Shown here: positions 34,697 through 43,162 of the stretch, one piece after another
How the letters are laid out: the number at the start of each line of letters is the position of its first letter
Position numbering within the stretch: the stretch's first letter is position 1
DNA from: Lachnospiraceae bacterium
GTDB taxonomy: Bacteria; Bacillota; Clostridia; Lachnospirales; Lachnospiraceae
Direction of reading: 5' to 3'
Length of the DNA stretch: 64,000 nt
Assembly (NCBI GenBank): GCA_017521605.1
Contig: JAFXCD010000033.1
Location: 1-64,000 of the forward strand
Position numbers and translations under genes: made by a program
Notes under the pieces: model-generated
Databases searched by the model: none
Seen by the model: only the letters and a program-made list of their open reading frames with translations
Told to the model about the DNA's origin: nothing

Positions 34697-35215
34697 ATGA
34701 TAAAGATAAATACATATTTAAAAAAGCAGGTGATTATTAGTTCGCTAGAAAATATTAATGAAGAAATGGAACGGTATTTTGTACCTCTTAAAAGTAAAGT
34801 GGATTTATGCTATATTGATGATTTTGATTATATAGAGGGTGCAATAACAATCTGTTCTGATGAGAAATATATCTTAGACTTTAGGCATTGGGATTTAGTA
34901 GATCAACTATGGGTCTATTTATTACATGCAACCTATGAGATGTTAACCCAGAAGAAAGAAGTGAAATTCTATTTTCCTGACCAGCCCATAGAGTTTAAAA
35001 TGAAATTGGTATCAGATTATGCAATATTGCTGTCAGTCAAAGGGGAAAAGCATGTTGTGAATAGTAAGGAATTTTTGGAAGCCTTATTAGATGGAGGGCA
35101 GCATTTTTTTGCGATACTTTACCAGTGTAAAAATGGGCAGACGATTTCCCGAAGCAGGGAAGAATTGGAACTTATAAAAGAAGTAGGAAATTTAGTGGGA
35201 TTACACTTCATTTGA
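34697..35215 (+). CDS. Hypothetical protein, 172 aa
   Basis: Not recognised. It is mixed alpha/beta and soluble, with FRHWDLVDQLWVYLLHATYEM in the middle and EFLEALLDGGQHFFAILYQC later. GAGG lies 6 nt before ATG 34697. It is more AT-rich than the conserved genes on either side of the island. The pattern is compatible with an immunity protein, but no family was identified. Confidence 0.7.
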   Translation: MIKINTYLKKQVIISSLENINEEMERYFVPLKSKVDLCYIDDFDYIEGAITICSDEKYILDFRHWDLVDQLWVYLLHATYEMLTQKKEVKFYFPDQPIEFKMKLVSDYAILLSVKGEKHVVNSKEFLEALLDGGQHFFAILYQCKNGQTISRSREELELIKEVGNLVGLHFI

Positions 35216-35314
35216 AAATGATATATTGAAGTTTGGTAAAGAAAATAACTTAAGCTATGTAGGGAATACCTTAGAGTCAGGAAAAGAATAGGTTATGCGT
35301 AGAGGAGAGTACGT

Positions 35315-35950
35315 ATGGAAGATAAAATGCAACCAGTTTACATATTAGAAGATAAAATATTACTTGGACTACAGGAATACTGTTTTAAGAAAAAAAGAAA
35401 AGGATTTTTTATTAGGAAGATAAAGGATTGTGTACAAAATGTTACAGTTTTAGAGACTAGAATTAGAAATAAGCAAGAGGTTCATATTAGCATAGGCATA
35501 GGATTTACTTATGAGAAGGTGAATAAGATGGTATTTTATTTGCGAAATAAGAAGTATGATAGCGGATGGAGAACGGGTTCGGATAATCTTGGAACACTTG
35601 TTGCAAACAAGAAACCTTATGGTTTTTACATTAGTAGTGATGCAGATATAGATAAAGCTGTAGATGATATATTATTTAATGTGAAGAAATATGCATTTGA
35701 TTTTTGGGAAGAGTGTGATACATTAGATAAATTTAAAAGAAAGTTAGAGGAAAAAAATAATAGGGTACATTCCAGTACATATTCTTTATTAAGGCCCGAA
35801 TGGAATTTGTTAGCATTGGAAGTATTGTTAAATGGTGCTAGAGTGGAAGAAGTGATTGATGAGTATGTTGATTTTTTCAATAAGGAAGGACATACTAGAG
35901 AACAATTGTTAGATAGAATTAAAGAATACTATCAGGAGGAAAAACAATGA
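35315..35950 (+). CDS. Hypothetical protein, 211 aa
   Basis: Soluble and Lys-rich. The N-terminal half (LQEYCFKKKRKGFFIRKIKDCVQNVTVLETRI, then VHISIGIGFTYEKVN) resembles the beta-hairpin start of DUF4304-like proteins, seen only as a faint similarity. The C-terminal half is helical. AGAGGAGAG precedes ATG 35315. The last bases overlap the start of the next gene (ATGA), so the two are co-translated. Confidence 0.7.
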   Translation: MEDKMQPVYILEDKILLGLQEYCFKKKRKGFFIRKIKDCVQNVTVLETRIRNKQEVHISIGIGFTYEKVNKMVFYLRNKKYDSGWRTGSDNLGTLVANKKPYGFYISSDADIDKAVDDILFNVKKYAFDFWEECDTLDKFKRKLEEKNNRVHSSTYSLLRPEWNLLALEVLLNGARVEEVIDEYVDFFNKEGHTREQLLDRIKEYYQEEKQ

Positions 35951-36294
35951 GTCGTGATTTGAGTTTTTGGAAGAATACAAAAAAGTATGGATGCACTCAT
36001 GAAGAGGTTTATAGGAAGCTATCGGAAGGGGAGTTTGTGGAAGGACTGGATACATTGCCGGTAGAAGATATAATGAATGAATTTATCAACGAATTTGGTG
36101 ACTGGGAAAGATTAACTCCCCTTTGTTTTGAACGAGAGGATAGTTCTTTTGAAATCATGATAAATGAGCAATTTGTACGAGTTGATTGCTACAGTATGTC
36201 AGAGCAGGATATGAATACCATTATTGATATTATGGATAAATTCAAGTGTCCGTTATACGATTCAGTTATCGATGTAAGATTTGATGGGGAGTGA
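35947..36294 (+). CDS. Hypothetical protein, 115 aa
   Basis: Small and acidic. SRDLSFWKNTKKYGCTHEEVYRKLSEGEFVEGLDTLPVE and the closing FKCPLYDSVIDVRFDGE seem familiar from small proteins in toxin-immunity neighbourhoods; I cannot name the family. It overlaps the preceding gene by four bases (ATGA). GGAGG lies about 10 nt before its ATG. It is cytoplasmic, with no membrane segment. Confidence 0.7.
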   Translation: MSRDLSFWKNTKKYGCTHEEVYRKLSEGEFVEGLDTLPVEDIMNEFINEFGDWERLTPLCFEREDSSFEIMINEQFVRVDCYSMSEQDMNTIIDIMDKFKCPLYDSVIDVRFDGE

Positions 36295-36347
36295 GATTCT
36301 TAGAAGTAGAATATCAGCCAATTTATAGAATATTAAAGAGGTAATTT

Positions 36348-37118
36348 ATGAAGTGGATTGTTATTGAAGGGTTTATCCCCGATTTAGAGGAGCATATAAA
36401 GCTACTTGATGGATTAATATCTAAAAAAACAATTGTATTAGTTAGAAAAGAATATTTGGAATTTGAAGAATTGGAAGAAGCAGAAAAATGTGAAATAATA
36501 GAGGAGGATTATGAATTATTTAAGGAAGGATTGTTATGGTTTCCTAGTCATGAATGCAGGGAAATACTGGAAAGAAAAATCTGTGAGATTACTCAACAAA
36601 TTCCAGAGTTATCGGTAGAAAACAATAATATTAGAATAGATTTTATATTAACAAAGTTAGAAGAATATGGATACAATGAACAGCTACAGATATTAAAGGA
36701 AATAATTGTCAGAGGAATAGTAGATTATACAAAAAGTAAAAGTGTATTGAATTCAAAAAATCATGCATTAATTACAGAATTGAATGAGTCATATAAATAT
36801 TTTGAAAGCAATGGGATGCTTGAAGGTGAACAGGATTATTATGAATGGTATCAAGTGGAACATAGTGAAGAATTAAAAAAGTATATTCAAGAAAATCATT
36901 TTTGTTACAATATAATGCTTATTGAGAATGATGTTTGTAAATATTATGTGAATTATTATGAAGGAGAAGATTATGTATTAGCGGTTAGAGATAATACAGG
37001 AGATTTTATTGAGAAATTCTTGAATATTTTTCCGACTTTTTCTGAGAAGCTAACCATGGTACAACAAGTGCAGGAAGAACAAAGATTAGGGTATGAAGAA
37101 GCTATAAGAAAAGACTAA
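36348..37118 (+). CDS. Hypothetical protein, 256 aa
   Basis: Not recognised. It is very Glu-rich and mainly helical (HIKLLDGLISKKTIVLVRKEYLEFEELEEAEKC), with no signal or membrane helix. GAGG precedes ATG 36348. It is one of the larger members of the island. There are no catalytic motifs. Confidence 0.65.
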   Translation: MKWIVIEGFIPDLEEHIKLLDGLISKKTIVLVRKEYLEFEELEEAEKCEIIEEDYELFKEGLLWFPSHECREILERKICEITQQIPELSVENNNIRIDFILTKLEEYGYNEQLQILKEIIVRGIVDYTKSKSVLNSKNHALITELNESYKYFESNGMLEGEQDYYEWYQVEHSEELKKYIQENHFCYNIMLIENDVCKYYVNYYEGEDYVLAVRDNTGDFIEKFLNIFPTFSEKLTMVQQVQEEQRLGYEEAIRKD

Positions 37119-37149
37119 CTGGAGTAATTAAAGAGGTGATGAAAAGCAT

Positions 37150-37632
37150 ATGATTAGCATTGAGAGAACACATGATTTTCCTTTGATTTTAAATATTTCA
37201 ACTTTGAAAAATAAATATTTAAAGGAAATCAGCTTTCATAGATGTATTTTGAATAATCTGGATTTTAGCGGTTCGGTTCTGGAAAATATAGATTGCAGGT
37301 CGGCAGAAATGATTGGGACGAATTTTACAACTACTACATTCAATAAATGTCAGCTTATTATGATAGTTTCCCACAAAGCTTGCTATGATATGTGTAATTT
37401 TCGAGGAACATTGTTATTATATAGTGATTTTGAAGGTTCGACCTTTAAAGGTGCTGATTTATCGCAATGTGTAATCAAGAAAACTAAATTTAAAAATTGC
37501 GATTTACGTGGAGCTAATTTGGATTGTGAGGGTTTAGAAACCTGCGATTTAGAGGGGGCATTGTATGATGATATGACAGTATGGCATAAATCGTATAATG
37601 TGGCAGCGCATGGTGCAATAAAGGTTGGATAA
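37150..37632 (+). CDS. Pentapeptide-repeat protein, 160 aa
   Basis: The repeats A(D/N)LXX and variants run through most of the chain: NNLDFSGSVLENIDC, YSDFEGSTFKGADLSQC, TKFKNCDLRGANLD and LETCDLEGAL. These build a right-handed quadrilateral beta-helix. Pentapeptide proteins include DNA gyrase protectors (Qnr, MfpA) and immunity factors, but most have unknown roles. A GAGGTGATG motif precedes ATG 37150. It lies within the small-gene island. Confidence 0.85.
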   Translation: MISIERTHDFPLILNISTLKNKYLKEISFHRCILNNLDFSGSVLENIDCRSAEMIGTNFTTTTFNKCQLIMIVSHKACYDMCNFRGTLLLYSDFEGSTFKGADLSQCVIKKTKFKNCDLRGANLDCEGLETCDLEGALYDDMTVWHKSYNVAAHGAIKVG

Positions 37633-37645
37633 AAGGAGAGAATAC

Positions 37646-38227
37646 ATGTCAGAATCATCTGTGACAACGTTAATAGAAAGTATTAAGCAAGTGAACAATC
37701 CCATTGTGAAGTCTAAAAGATTGTCTTTTTATATAAGTGATTTATTAAAGAACCATGAAATAACCTTGTACGAAGCATATGTTTTAAATAAAGAAGTGAT
37801 TAAGCTTCAAAGGGAATGGTATATGCTACCTGCATGGAATGGATGGAGTCAGATTTCTACTTGCCTACAGATTATGAATCAAAGGTTACTGGCGGTTGCG
37901 TTTAAAGAATTGGATTATGCAGAGCAATTAAAGCAGTGGGGACAGGACGCATTTCGGTTGTGTAAGGAAAAGAGAAAGCACTATATTATGGATAGATTTG
38001 AAGAATTCATAAATATAGATGAAAATGCTGATATATTACTTCGGGAATTACTGGATGTTCGAAATAATTATAGGAAGATGAGCAGTAACGAAGGACCCTA
38101 TCATGTGGAATCATTCCCTTATCATTATTTTGAACCGGAAAGAATTTTGTTGGGAAAGAGAGATTTATCGACCGAGAAAAAAATAAGTGGGGATATTAAG
38201 ACGATTATTGCTGAGCTGAATAACTAA
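37646..38227 (+). CDS. Hypothetical protein, 193 aa
   Basis: Not recognised. It is helix-rich, with the N-terminal MSESSVTTLIESIKQVNNPI and later WGQDAFRLCKEKRKHYIMDRFEEF. ATG 37646 with AAGGAGAG upstream was chosen over an in-frame upstream start that lies inside the pentapeptide gene. The end of the protein (KKISGDIKTIIAELNN) is close to the next gene's start, 22 bp away. Confidence 0.65.
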   Translation: MSESSVTTLIESIKQVNNPIVKSKRLSFYISDLLKNHEITLYEAYVLNKEVIKLQREWYMLPAWNGWSQISTCLQIMNQRLLAVAFKELDYAEQLKQWGQDAFRLCKEKRKHYIMDRFEEFINIDENADILLRELLDVRNNYRKMSSNEGPYHVESFPYHYFEPERILLGKRDLSTEKKISGDIKTIIAELNN

Positions 38228-38249
38228 AAGGGAATAGAGGACCTCCAAA

Positions 38250-38642
38250 ATGAAGATGCTAATAACAAACATAGAATATGAAAATAACGATATTTTTATT
38301 ACCTGCAAAACTACCATTGGAAATTTGAAAGGGAAGTGGTGTGATAAGTTGCAGTTACCCATACTGCTAGAGAATTATCATTGCGAATTAATCATTAGAG
38401 AAATTGAAAGAACGGAAGTTGCTATATTTACATCAGGGGAACCAAGCGTATGCTATGAAAATGGTATGGTGGCATTTACCGGTGTTTGTGAGGAAATTGA
38501 TGATATATATGTTGTTCGATTTGCCGGTGATTGGCTGGAAATGGTTGATGTGAAGAATGATGATTTTATGATTAAGAGAGGGGATGTTATATCCTTTGCA
38601 ATTGAGTATGAAGGAATAAGTATTTATCCATATGAATTATAG
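38250..38642 (+). CDS. Hypothetical protein, 130 aa
   Basis: Mainly beta, with alternating hydrophobic residues (LITNIEYENNDIFITCKTTIGNLKG). It has a compact all-beta look similar to single-domain immunity proteins. No family was identified. GAGG lies 15 nt before ATG 38250. Confidence 0.6.
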   Translation: MKMLITNIEYENNDIFITCKTTIGNLKGKWCDKLQLPILLENYHCELIIREIERTEVAIFTSGEPSVCYENGMVAFTGVCEEIDDIYVVRFAGDWLEMVDVKNDDFMIKRGDVISFAIEYEGISIYPYEL

Positions 38643-38702
38643 TGTTTTATTCAAAATATGACAAAGTAATAAAGGAAGTTGTAAAGCAATCGGAGGATAA
38701 TT

Positions 38703-39104
38703 ATGAGGATAGAATTAAGTAATATGGAAGTCTATGAATTTTGTATATTAGACACTTTGACCGGTAAAAAATCATTTAGTAAGGATACTGTTGGAAACGA
38801 TTTTGCAGGATTTTATTTCTATGATTCCAAAGAATTTTTTGCAATATATTCCACTAAAGAAGGTCCCATGATTTATTATAAGAATAAGCAATATTCTATA
38901 AATCCCGATTTGCATACCTATGTAAAGAGAATGGGAGAGTGGCGAGAATTTGATATCCGAGAATATGGTATTCATATCAGGTATAAAACATCTCCTTACA
39001 TCGGATTCGATGTGTGGTCAGAGGAAGAAGATGTGGATTTGTTTTGTTATCTGGAAAGCAAATATAAAAAAGAAGAGTTTTATCAAAGGTTTACGAAGGA
39101 ATGA
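38703..39104 (+). CDS. Hypothetical protein, 133 aa
   Basis: Small, aromatic-rich and mixed beta (FAGFYFYDSKEFFAIYSTKEGPMIYYKNKQYSI). Not recognised. GGAGG lies 9 nt before ATG 38703. It is the last gene of the island and is followed by a terminator shared with the symporter gene on the other strand. Confidence 0.6.
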   Translation: MRIELSNMEVYEFCILDTLTGKKSFSKDTVGNDFAGFYFYDSKEFFAIYSTKEGPMIYYKNKQYSINPDLHTYVKRMGEWREFDIREYGIHIRYKTSPYIGFDVWSEEEDVDLFCYLESKYKKEEFYQRFTKE

Positions 39105-39113
39105 TAAAAAATC

Positions 39114-39150
39114 AAACGCAGGACCTACCAGGGTATCCTGCGTTTTACTT
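39114..39150. terminator. Bidirectional terminator closing the small-gene island
   Basis: AAACGCAGGA and TCCTGCGTTT form a 10-bp stem with A-rich and T-rich flanks on both sides, serving the plus-strand island and the minus-strand symporter. Confidence 0.85.
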
Positions 39151-39167
39151 TTTTATAAATATATAGT

Positions 39168-40697
39168 TTACTTTCTATTATCCCAATACTCACATTCCGT
39201 GCCAATCACCTCAGAAGTAAATGCACTTTTGTCCTTTTCCTTAAAGTGCTTGGTAGCCTTGAAGACATAACCGGCGCCCAGATAGAGCAACGGTATATTA
39301 GCAAACACAATTAAGATATTGCCAAGGTCTGAGATAGCCCACAAATTGCCTAAATCCAGCCCGGCCATGGAGCAGAGGATGCCGAAAGCTGTAATAAACA
39401 GGCCTAAGATACGTACACTGTTCAAAAAGCTTCTTTTACGGCTGATACGGTTGGCTGCAATTTCTGAAAAGCTAATCATACCGATTAAGCAGGTATAGGC
39501 AAATAAACAGAAGCAGAAGGTGATTAAAAACATAATTACAGGGTTTAATGTTACACCCGGGGTGAGCTCGGCAGCGGATGCTAAAAACTTAGGTAAGCGG
39601 TCCATTGCAAACCAGTCCGATGCATCAGCACCATTCCAAAGGTTTGCCATTACCACTACGAAACCGGTTAAAGTACAGATAACCATAGTATCTAAGAATA
39701 CACCAATGGACTGGACAATACCTTGTTCGCAAGGGTGCTCACATTCCGCAGCACCGGCTGCCATGGTGATAGTACCCTGACCTGCTTCGTTGCTCATCAG
39801 TCCACGTTTTACGCCCTGAGCCAGTACCATACCGAAAGTACCGCCAAATATTGCTTCTGTAGTAAAGGCACCCCCAAATACAGCGGTAAAGAAGTAGGGT
39901 AGTTTATCAAGATTTAAAATAATGAGTATCAGTACAGTTACCACATAAACCACCGCCATAACAGGTACTATTTTATTGGTAACTTTTGTGATTTTGCGGA
40001 TACCGCTGAAAACTACGACGGCAGTCAGTACAATCAGTAGGATGGCAACTACATAGTAAAACACAGAAGTGGAACCAATGGTTTTGCCGGTTATAATTTC
40101 ACCCATTTGCCCTATGGAACTGACTACATTAAAGCCTTGGGCGGGTAAGCAGCACATTGCATAAACAATATACATAAGCGACAGCACTATTCCGGCCCAT
40201 ACCTTATTACCCAGTAACTTCTTGCCATAAAAGGGAAGACCGCCTACAAATTCATCTCCCTTTTTCTCTTTGAAAATCTGGGACAGTACCGCTTCCACAT
40301 ACGCTGTCGCCATGCCGAAGAAGGCGGATACCCACATCCAGAAGAGGGCGCCGGGACCACCTGTCGCGATAGCACCGGTAACACCCAGTATATTTCCCGG
40401 TCCCACACGCATGGCAGAACTTAGAAAAAAGGCTGCCAGGGAAGAGATTCCGGTTTCTGCTTTTTTGCGACGAGTCAGTAGTTTGATACCCTTGCCAAAA
40501 TGGGTTATCTGGATGAAGCCGGTTTTGAAGGTAAAAAAGATACCCGAGCCTACCAGCAGGATAATAGCCAAAGAAAAATTACCGATAATGGGTATTTTGG
40601 CATACCAATCCAGATTGGTGGGAAAATCCCAGAAGAAATCGGAAATAGGTATGATAAATCGGAAAAAATGGTTTATGGATTCAAAAATTTGTTCCAT
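39168..40697 (-). CDS. Sodium:alanine symporter family protein (AGCS), 509 aa
   Basis: A polytopic membrane protein with the AGCS signatures GPGNILGVTGAIATGGPGALFWMW, MRVGPGNI, GVKRGLMSNEAGQGT and LYLGAGYVF. It should import alanine or glycine with Na+. ATG 40697 is used because AAAGGAG is 8 nt upstream; the in-frame TTG at 40703 is too close to it. It is a single gene with its own promoter and shares a terminator with the island. Confidence 0.95.
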   Translation of the reverse strand: MEQIFESINHFFRFIIPISDFFWDFPTNLDWYAKIPIIGNFSLAIILLVGSGIFFTFKTGFIQITHFGKGIKLLTRRKKAETGISSLAAFFLSSAMRVGPGNILGVTGAIATGGPGALFWMWVSAFFGMATAYVEAVLSQIFKEKKGDEFVGGLPFYGKKLLGNKVWAGIVLSLMYIVYAMCCLPAQGFNVVSSIGQMGEIITGKTIGSTSVFYYVVAILLIVLTAVVVFSGIRKITKVTNKIVPVMAVVYVVTVLILIILNLDKLPYFFTAVFGGAFTTEAIFGGTFGMVLAQGVKRGLMSNEAGQGTITMAAGAAECEHPCEQGIVQSIGVFLDTMVICTLTGFVVVMANLWNGADASDWFAMDRLPKFLASAAELTPGVTLNPVIMFLITFCFCLFAYTCLIGMISFSEIAANRISRKRSFLNSVRILGLFITAFGILCSMAGLDLGNLWAISDLGNILIVFANIPLLYLGAGYVFKATKHFKEKDKSAFTSEVIGTECEYWDNRK

Positions 40698-40732
40698 AAG
40701 CAATGCTCCTTTGTAAGTTTCTTATAGGTTTT

Positions 40733-40761
40733 ATTATAGGAAATCCAGTAGGAAAAAGCAA
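40733..40761 (-). promoter_or_regulatory. Sigma-A promoter for the symporter
   Basis: On the minus strand TTGCTT (40761-40756) and TATAAT (40738-40733) are 17 bp apart. Confidence 0.8.
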
Positions 40762-40781
40762 GAGAATCAAGGTTACGGCAG

Positions 40782-40811
40782 TTTACAATAAATGGCAGAG
40801 GGTGTTATACT
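40782..40811 (+). promoter_or_regulatory. Promoter of the response regulator/ABC module
   Basis: TTTACA (40782-40787) and TATACT (40806-40811) with an 18-bp spacer lie 45 bp before the response regulator start, divergent from the symporter promoter. Confidence 0.6.
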
Positions 40812-40855
40812 GGAAATGATTTTTAGGGAGTTAAGAGATTGTGGAGGAGAAGGAT

Positions 40856-41539
40856 TTGAAAATACAGATTGTGGAAGATGACAGAGTATTAAGTGAAGGC
40901 ATTGCCATGGCTTTGAAGGAGCCGGAATTAGAATTTGTACAGAGCTTTACAGTGAAGCAGGCAAAGGAAGATTTTCAGAAGGAAGTAATAGATTTAGTGG
41001 TATTGGATGTGAATCTGCCGGATGGTACTGGATATGATTTTTTAGAATGGCTTAGAAAAGTGTCGGAGCTTCCGGTATTGATGCTTACAGCCAATGATAT
41101 GGAAATGGATGAGGTTATGAGTCTGAATCGGGGGGCAGATGATTTTATGACCAAGCCTTTTAGTTTGGCAGTACTGAGGGCCAGAATACAGAATCTATTA
41201 CGTAGAAAAACGAAACAGGTCATTTCAGAATACAGAGAGGATGAGTTCGTTTTTGACTTTGCAAAAGTACTGTTTACCAAAGGAACAGAGAAACTGGTAT
41301 TGAGTCCCAATGAGCAAAAGCTGTTACGATTGTTTTTGGACAATAAAGGTCAGCTCTTGACTAGGGAGCAGTTGATTGATCGATTGTGGAGTGATGGCGG
41401 AGAGTTTGTGGATGAAAATGCTCTTTCTGTGACAGTTAACCGCCTAAGGGGTAAATTAGAAAATAAGGGTGATGATTTTTCCTATATTCATACTATTTAT
41501 GGACAGGGATACATGTGGAAGAAGGAAAACAAGAGGTAG
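40856..41539 (+). CDS. OmpR-family response regulator of a Bce-like module, 227 aa
   Basis: The receiver domain starts MKIQIVEDD with the acidic pair, then LVVLDVNLPDGTG with the phosphoacceptor Asp, and MTKPF with Lys. The winged-helix domain has LSPNEQKLLRLFLDNKGQLLTREQLIDRLW. TTG 40856, with GGAGGAG 6 nt upstream, is taken as start; GTG 40841 is an in-frame alternative that adds five residues. It pairs with the kinase 4 bp downstream and an ABC exporter, the usual layout for antimicrobial-peptide sensing. Confidence 0.88.
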   Translation: MKIQIVEDDRVLSEGIAMALKEPELEFVQSFTVKQAKEDFQKEVIDLVVLDVNLPDGTGYDFLEWLRKVSELPVLMLTANDMEMDEVMSLNRGADDFMTKPFSLAVLRARIQNLLRRKTKQVISEYREDEFVFDFAKVLFTKGTEKLVLSPNEQKLLRLFLDNKGQLLTREQLIDRLWSDGGEFVDENALSVTVNRLRGKLENKGDDFSYIHTIYGQGYMWKKENKR

Positions 41540-41543
41540 GAAT

Positions 41544-42392
41544 ATGTTTGGAAACAGGACTTTGGAGAGATTAGATCAGATGTTAGATGATGCCTTGAAC
41601 GGAGAATTTCATGAATCGTCCTATGACGAATCCAGACTATCTCGTTTGGAATCTAAATGGAAACAATATTTGAGCACCTCGTGTTTGTTGAAGGAGAATC
41701 TGGAGAAGGAAAAGGAAAGTATAAAAAGTTTGGTATCCGATATTTCGCATCAGACTAAAACGCCTATGACGAATATTAAGATGTATGCCCAGCTTTTGGA
41801 TGAAAGTCTGGAAAATGGCGGGGGTGAAAGCGAGCGAAGGCTGATTCGGGAGATTATAAGGCAAACAGAACGATTAGACTTTTTGATTCAGTCACTGACC
41901 AAGATGTCTCGTTTAGAAACTAATGTGGTGGAAGTGAAACCTATTGTGCAGGATGTTTCGTCTTTGTTAAGTGAAGTGGTTCGTGGAGTACAGTCAAAAG
42001 CACAGCAGAAAAAGATTAGCATATGCTGTGATACAGAGAACATATCAAAGGCTTCTTATGATTTGAAGTGGACAAAAGAGGCGTTAGGCAATATATTGGA
42101 CAATGCAGTGAAATACTCACCCATAGGAAGCAAAGTAAGTATCGAAGTGACAGAATATGAGTTGTATACGGATATTTGTGTGAAGGATTGTGGCATAGGG
42201 ATCGCGGAGGAAGAAATTCCCAAGATATTTGGCCGATTTTATCGCTCAGAGGAAGTGCAACAGGAGGATGGTGTAGGTATAGGTCTCTTCCTTGCACGAG
42301 AGATTGTAAAGAAGCAGGATGGATATATTAAGGTAGTATCCAAGCCGGGAGAAGGAACTGAATTTCATGTGTTTTTAAGAAGAATTTCCTGA
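41544..42392 (+). CDS. Sensor histidine kinase without membrane segments, 282 aa
   Basis: The phosphoacceptor box LVSDISHQTKTPMTNIKMYAQ and the ATPase domain (ALGNILDNAVKYSP, CVKDCGIGIAEEEIP, GVGIGLFLAREIV) are intact. The N-terminal about 75 residues are charged and helical (LERLDQMLDDALNGEF), with no hydrophobic helix, so the kinase is predicted to be cytoplasmic. In Bce systems the transporter senses the peptide and passes the signal to a kinase with short membrane hairpins. Here such hairpins are lacking. ATG 41544 follows GAGGTAGG. Confidence 0.87.
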   Translation: MFGNRTLERLDQMLDDALNGEFHESSYDESRLSRLESKWKQYLSTSCLLKENLEKEKESIKSLVSDISHQTKTPMTNIKMYAQLLDESLENGGGESERRLIREIIRQTERLDFLIQSLTKMSRLETNVVEVKPIVQDVSSLLSEVVRGVQSKAQQKKISICCDTENISKASYDLKWTKEALGNILDNAVKYSPIGSKVSIEVTEYELYTDICVKDCGIGIAEEEIPKIFGRFYRSEEVQQEDGVGIGLFLAREIVKKQDGYIKVVSKPGEGTEFHVFLRRIS

Positions 42393-42395
42393 ATT

Positions 42396-42449
42396 CTTTC
42401 ATAACTGTTAGAATTGTGAAAGAGGATAGAAAGAATCTATTGTTATAAT
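42396..42449 (+). promoter_or_regulatory. Extended -10 promoter with an upstream inverted repeat before the ABC genes
   Basis: TGTTATAAT at 42441-42449 is an extended -10 (TGn TATAAT) with no good -35. Upstream, CTTTCA (42396-42401) and TGAAAG (42417-42422) form an inverted repeat around the palindrome TAACTGTTA. A promoter without a -35 plus a dyad at about -35 to -50 is what a response-regulator-activated promoter looks like; the neighbouring regulator is the obvious candidate. Confidence 0.6.
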
Positions 42450-42477
42450 GAGGACAGTAAGAATTCAGGAGGAAAAT

Positions 42478-43149
42478 ATGAGTATTTTAAAAACAGAAGA
42501 CTTAAGAAAATATTATGGAACAGGTGAGAATCAGGTACGGGCATTGGATGGTGTCAGTTTGCAGGTGGAAAAGGGAGAATTTGTGTCTGTAGTGGGAACC
42601 AGTGGCAGTGGGAAATCTACTTTACTCCACATGCTGGGAGGCTTGGATCGTCCTACATCAGGAAAGGTTATTATTGACGGACAGGACATCTCAGAATTAA
42701 AGGATGATGCACTATGTATATTCCGAAGAAGAAAAATTGGATTTGTATTCCAGAATTACAATCTGGTACCTTCTTTAAATGTATATGAAAATATAGTACT
42801 TCCGGTTCAGCTGGATGGAAGAAACGTTGATGAAGAATTTGTAAAGGAAATCGTAGATACCTTAGGAATATCCGAGAAGATGGAAAATCTTCCGAATAAT
42901 CTTTCCGGCGGTCAGCAACAGAGAGTTGCTATTGCAAGAGCATTGGTATCAAAGCCTGCGATAATTCTGGCAGACGAGCCAACCGGCAATTTGGATAGTA
43001 GAACTTCCCAGGATGTATTGGGACTTTTAAAGATAACCAGTAATAAGTTTGTTCAGACCATTGTCATGATTACTCATGACGAAGAGATTTCACAGCTTGC
43101 AGATCGTATAGTGAGGATTGAGGATGGCAAAATCCTTTCGAGAGCGTAA
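42478..43149 (+). CDS. ABC transporter ATP-binding protein (MacB/BceA-like), 223 aa
   Basis: Walker A GTSGSGKST, the Q-loop in GFVFQNYNLVPSL, the signature LSGGQQQRVAIARAL and Walker B AIILADEPTGNLD are all present. It is in the LolD/BceA group. It pairs with the FtsX-type permease 13 bp downstream and powers export or resistance to a peptide antibiotic. ATG 42478 has AGGAGG 7 nt upstream. Confidence 0.95.
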   Translation: MSILKTEDLRKYYGTGENQVRALDGVSLQVEKGEFVSVVGTSGSGKSTLLHMLGGLDRPTSGKVIIDGQDISELKDDALCIFRRRKIGFVFQNYNLVPSLNVYENIVLPVQLDGRNVDEEFVKEIVDTLGISEKMENLPNNLSGGQQQRVAIARALVSKPAIILADEPTGNLDSRTSQDVLGLLKITSNKFVQTIVMITHDEEISQLADRIVRIEDGKILSRA

Positions 43150-43162
43150 GGAGGATGGTGTC

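Noticed and set aside
34314-34715. Minus-strand 133-codon frame in the island gap
   Set aside because: It is Phe/Leu/His-rich antisense reading with no ribosome site, and it overlaps the start of the plus-strand gene at 34697.
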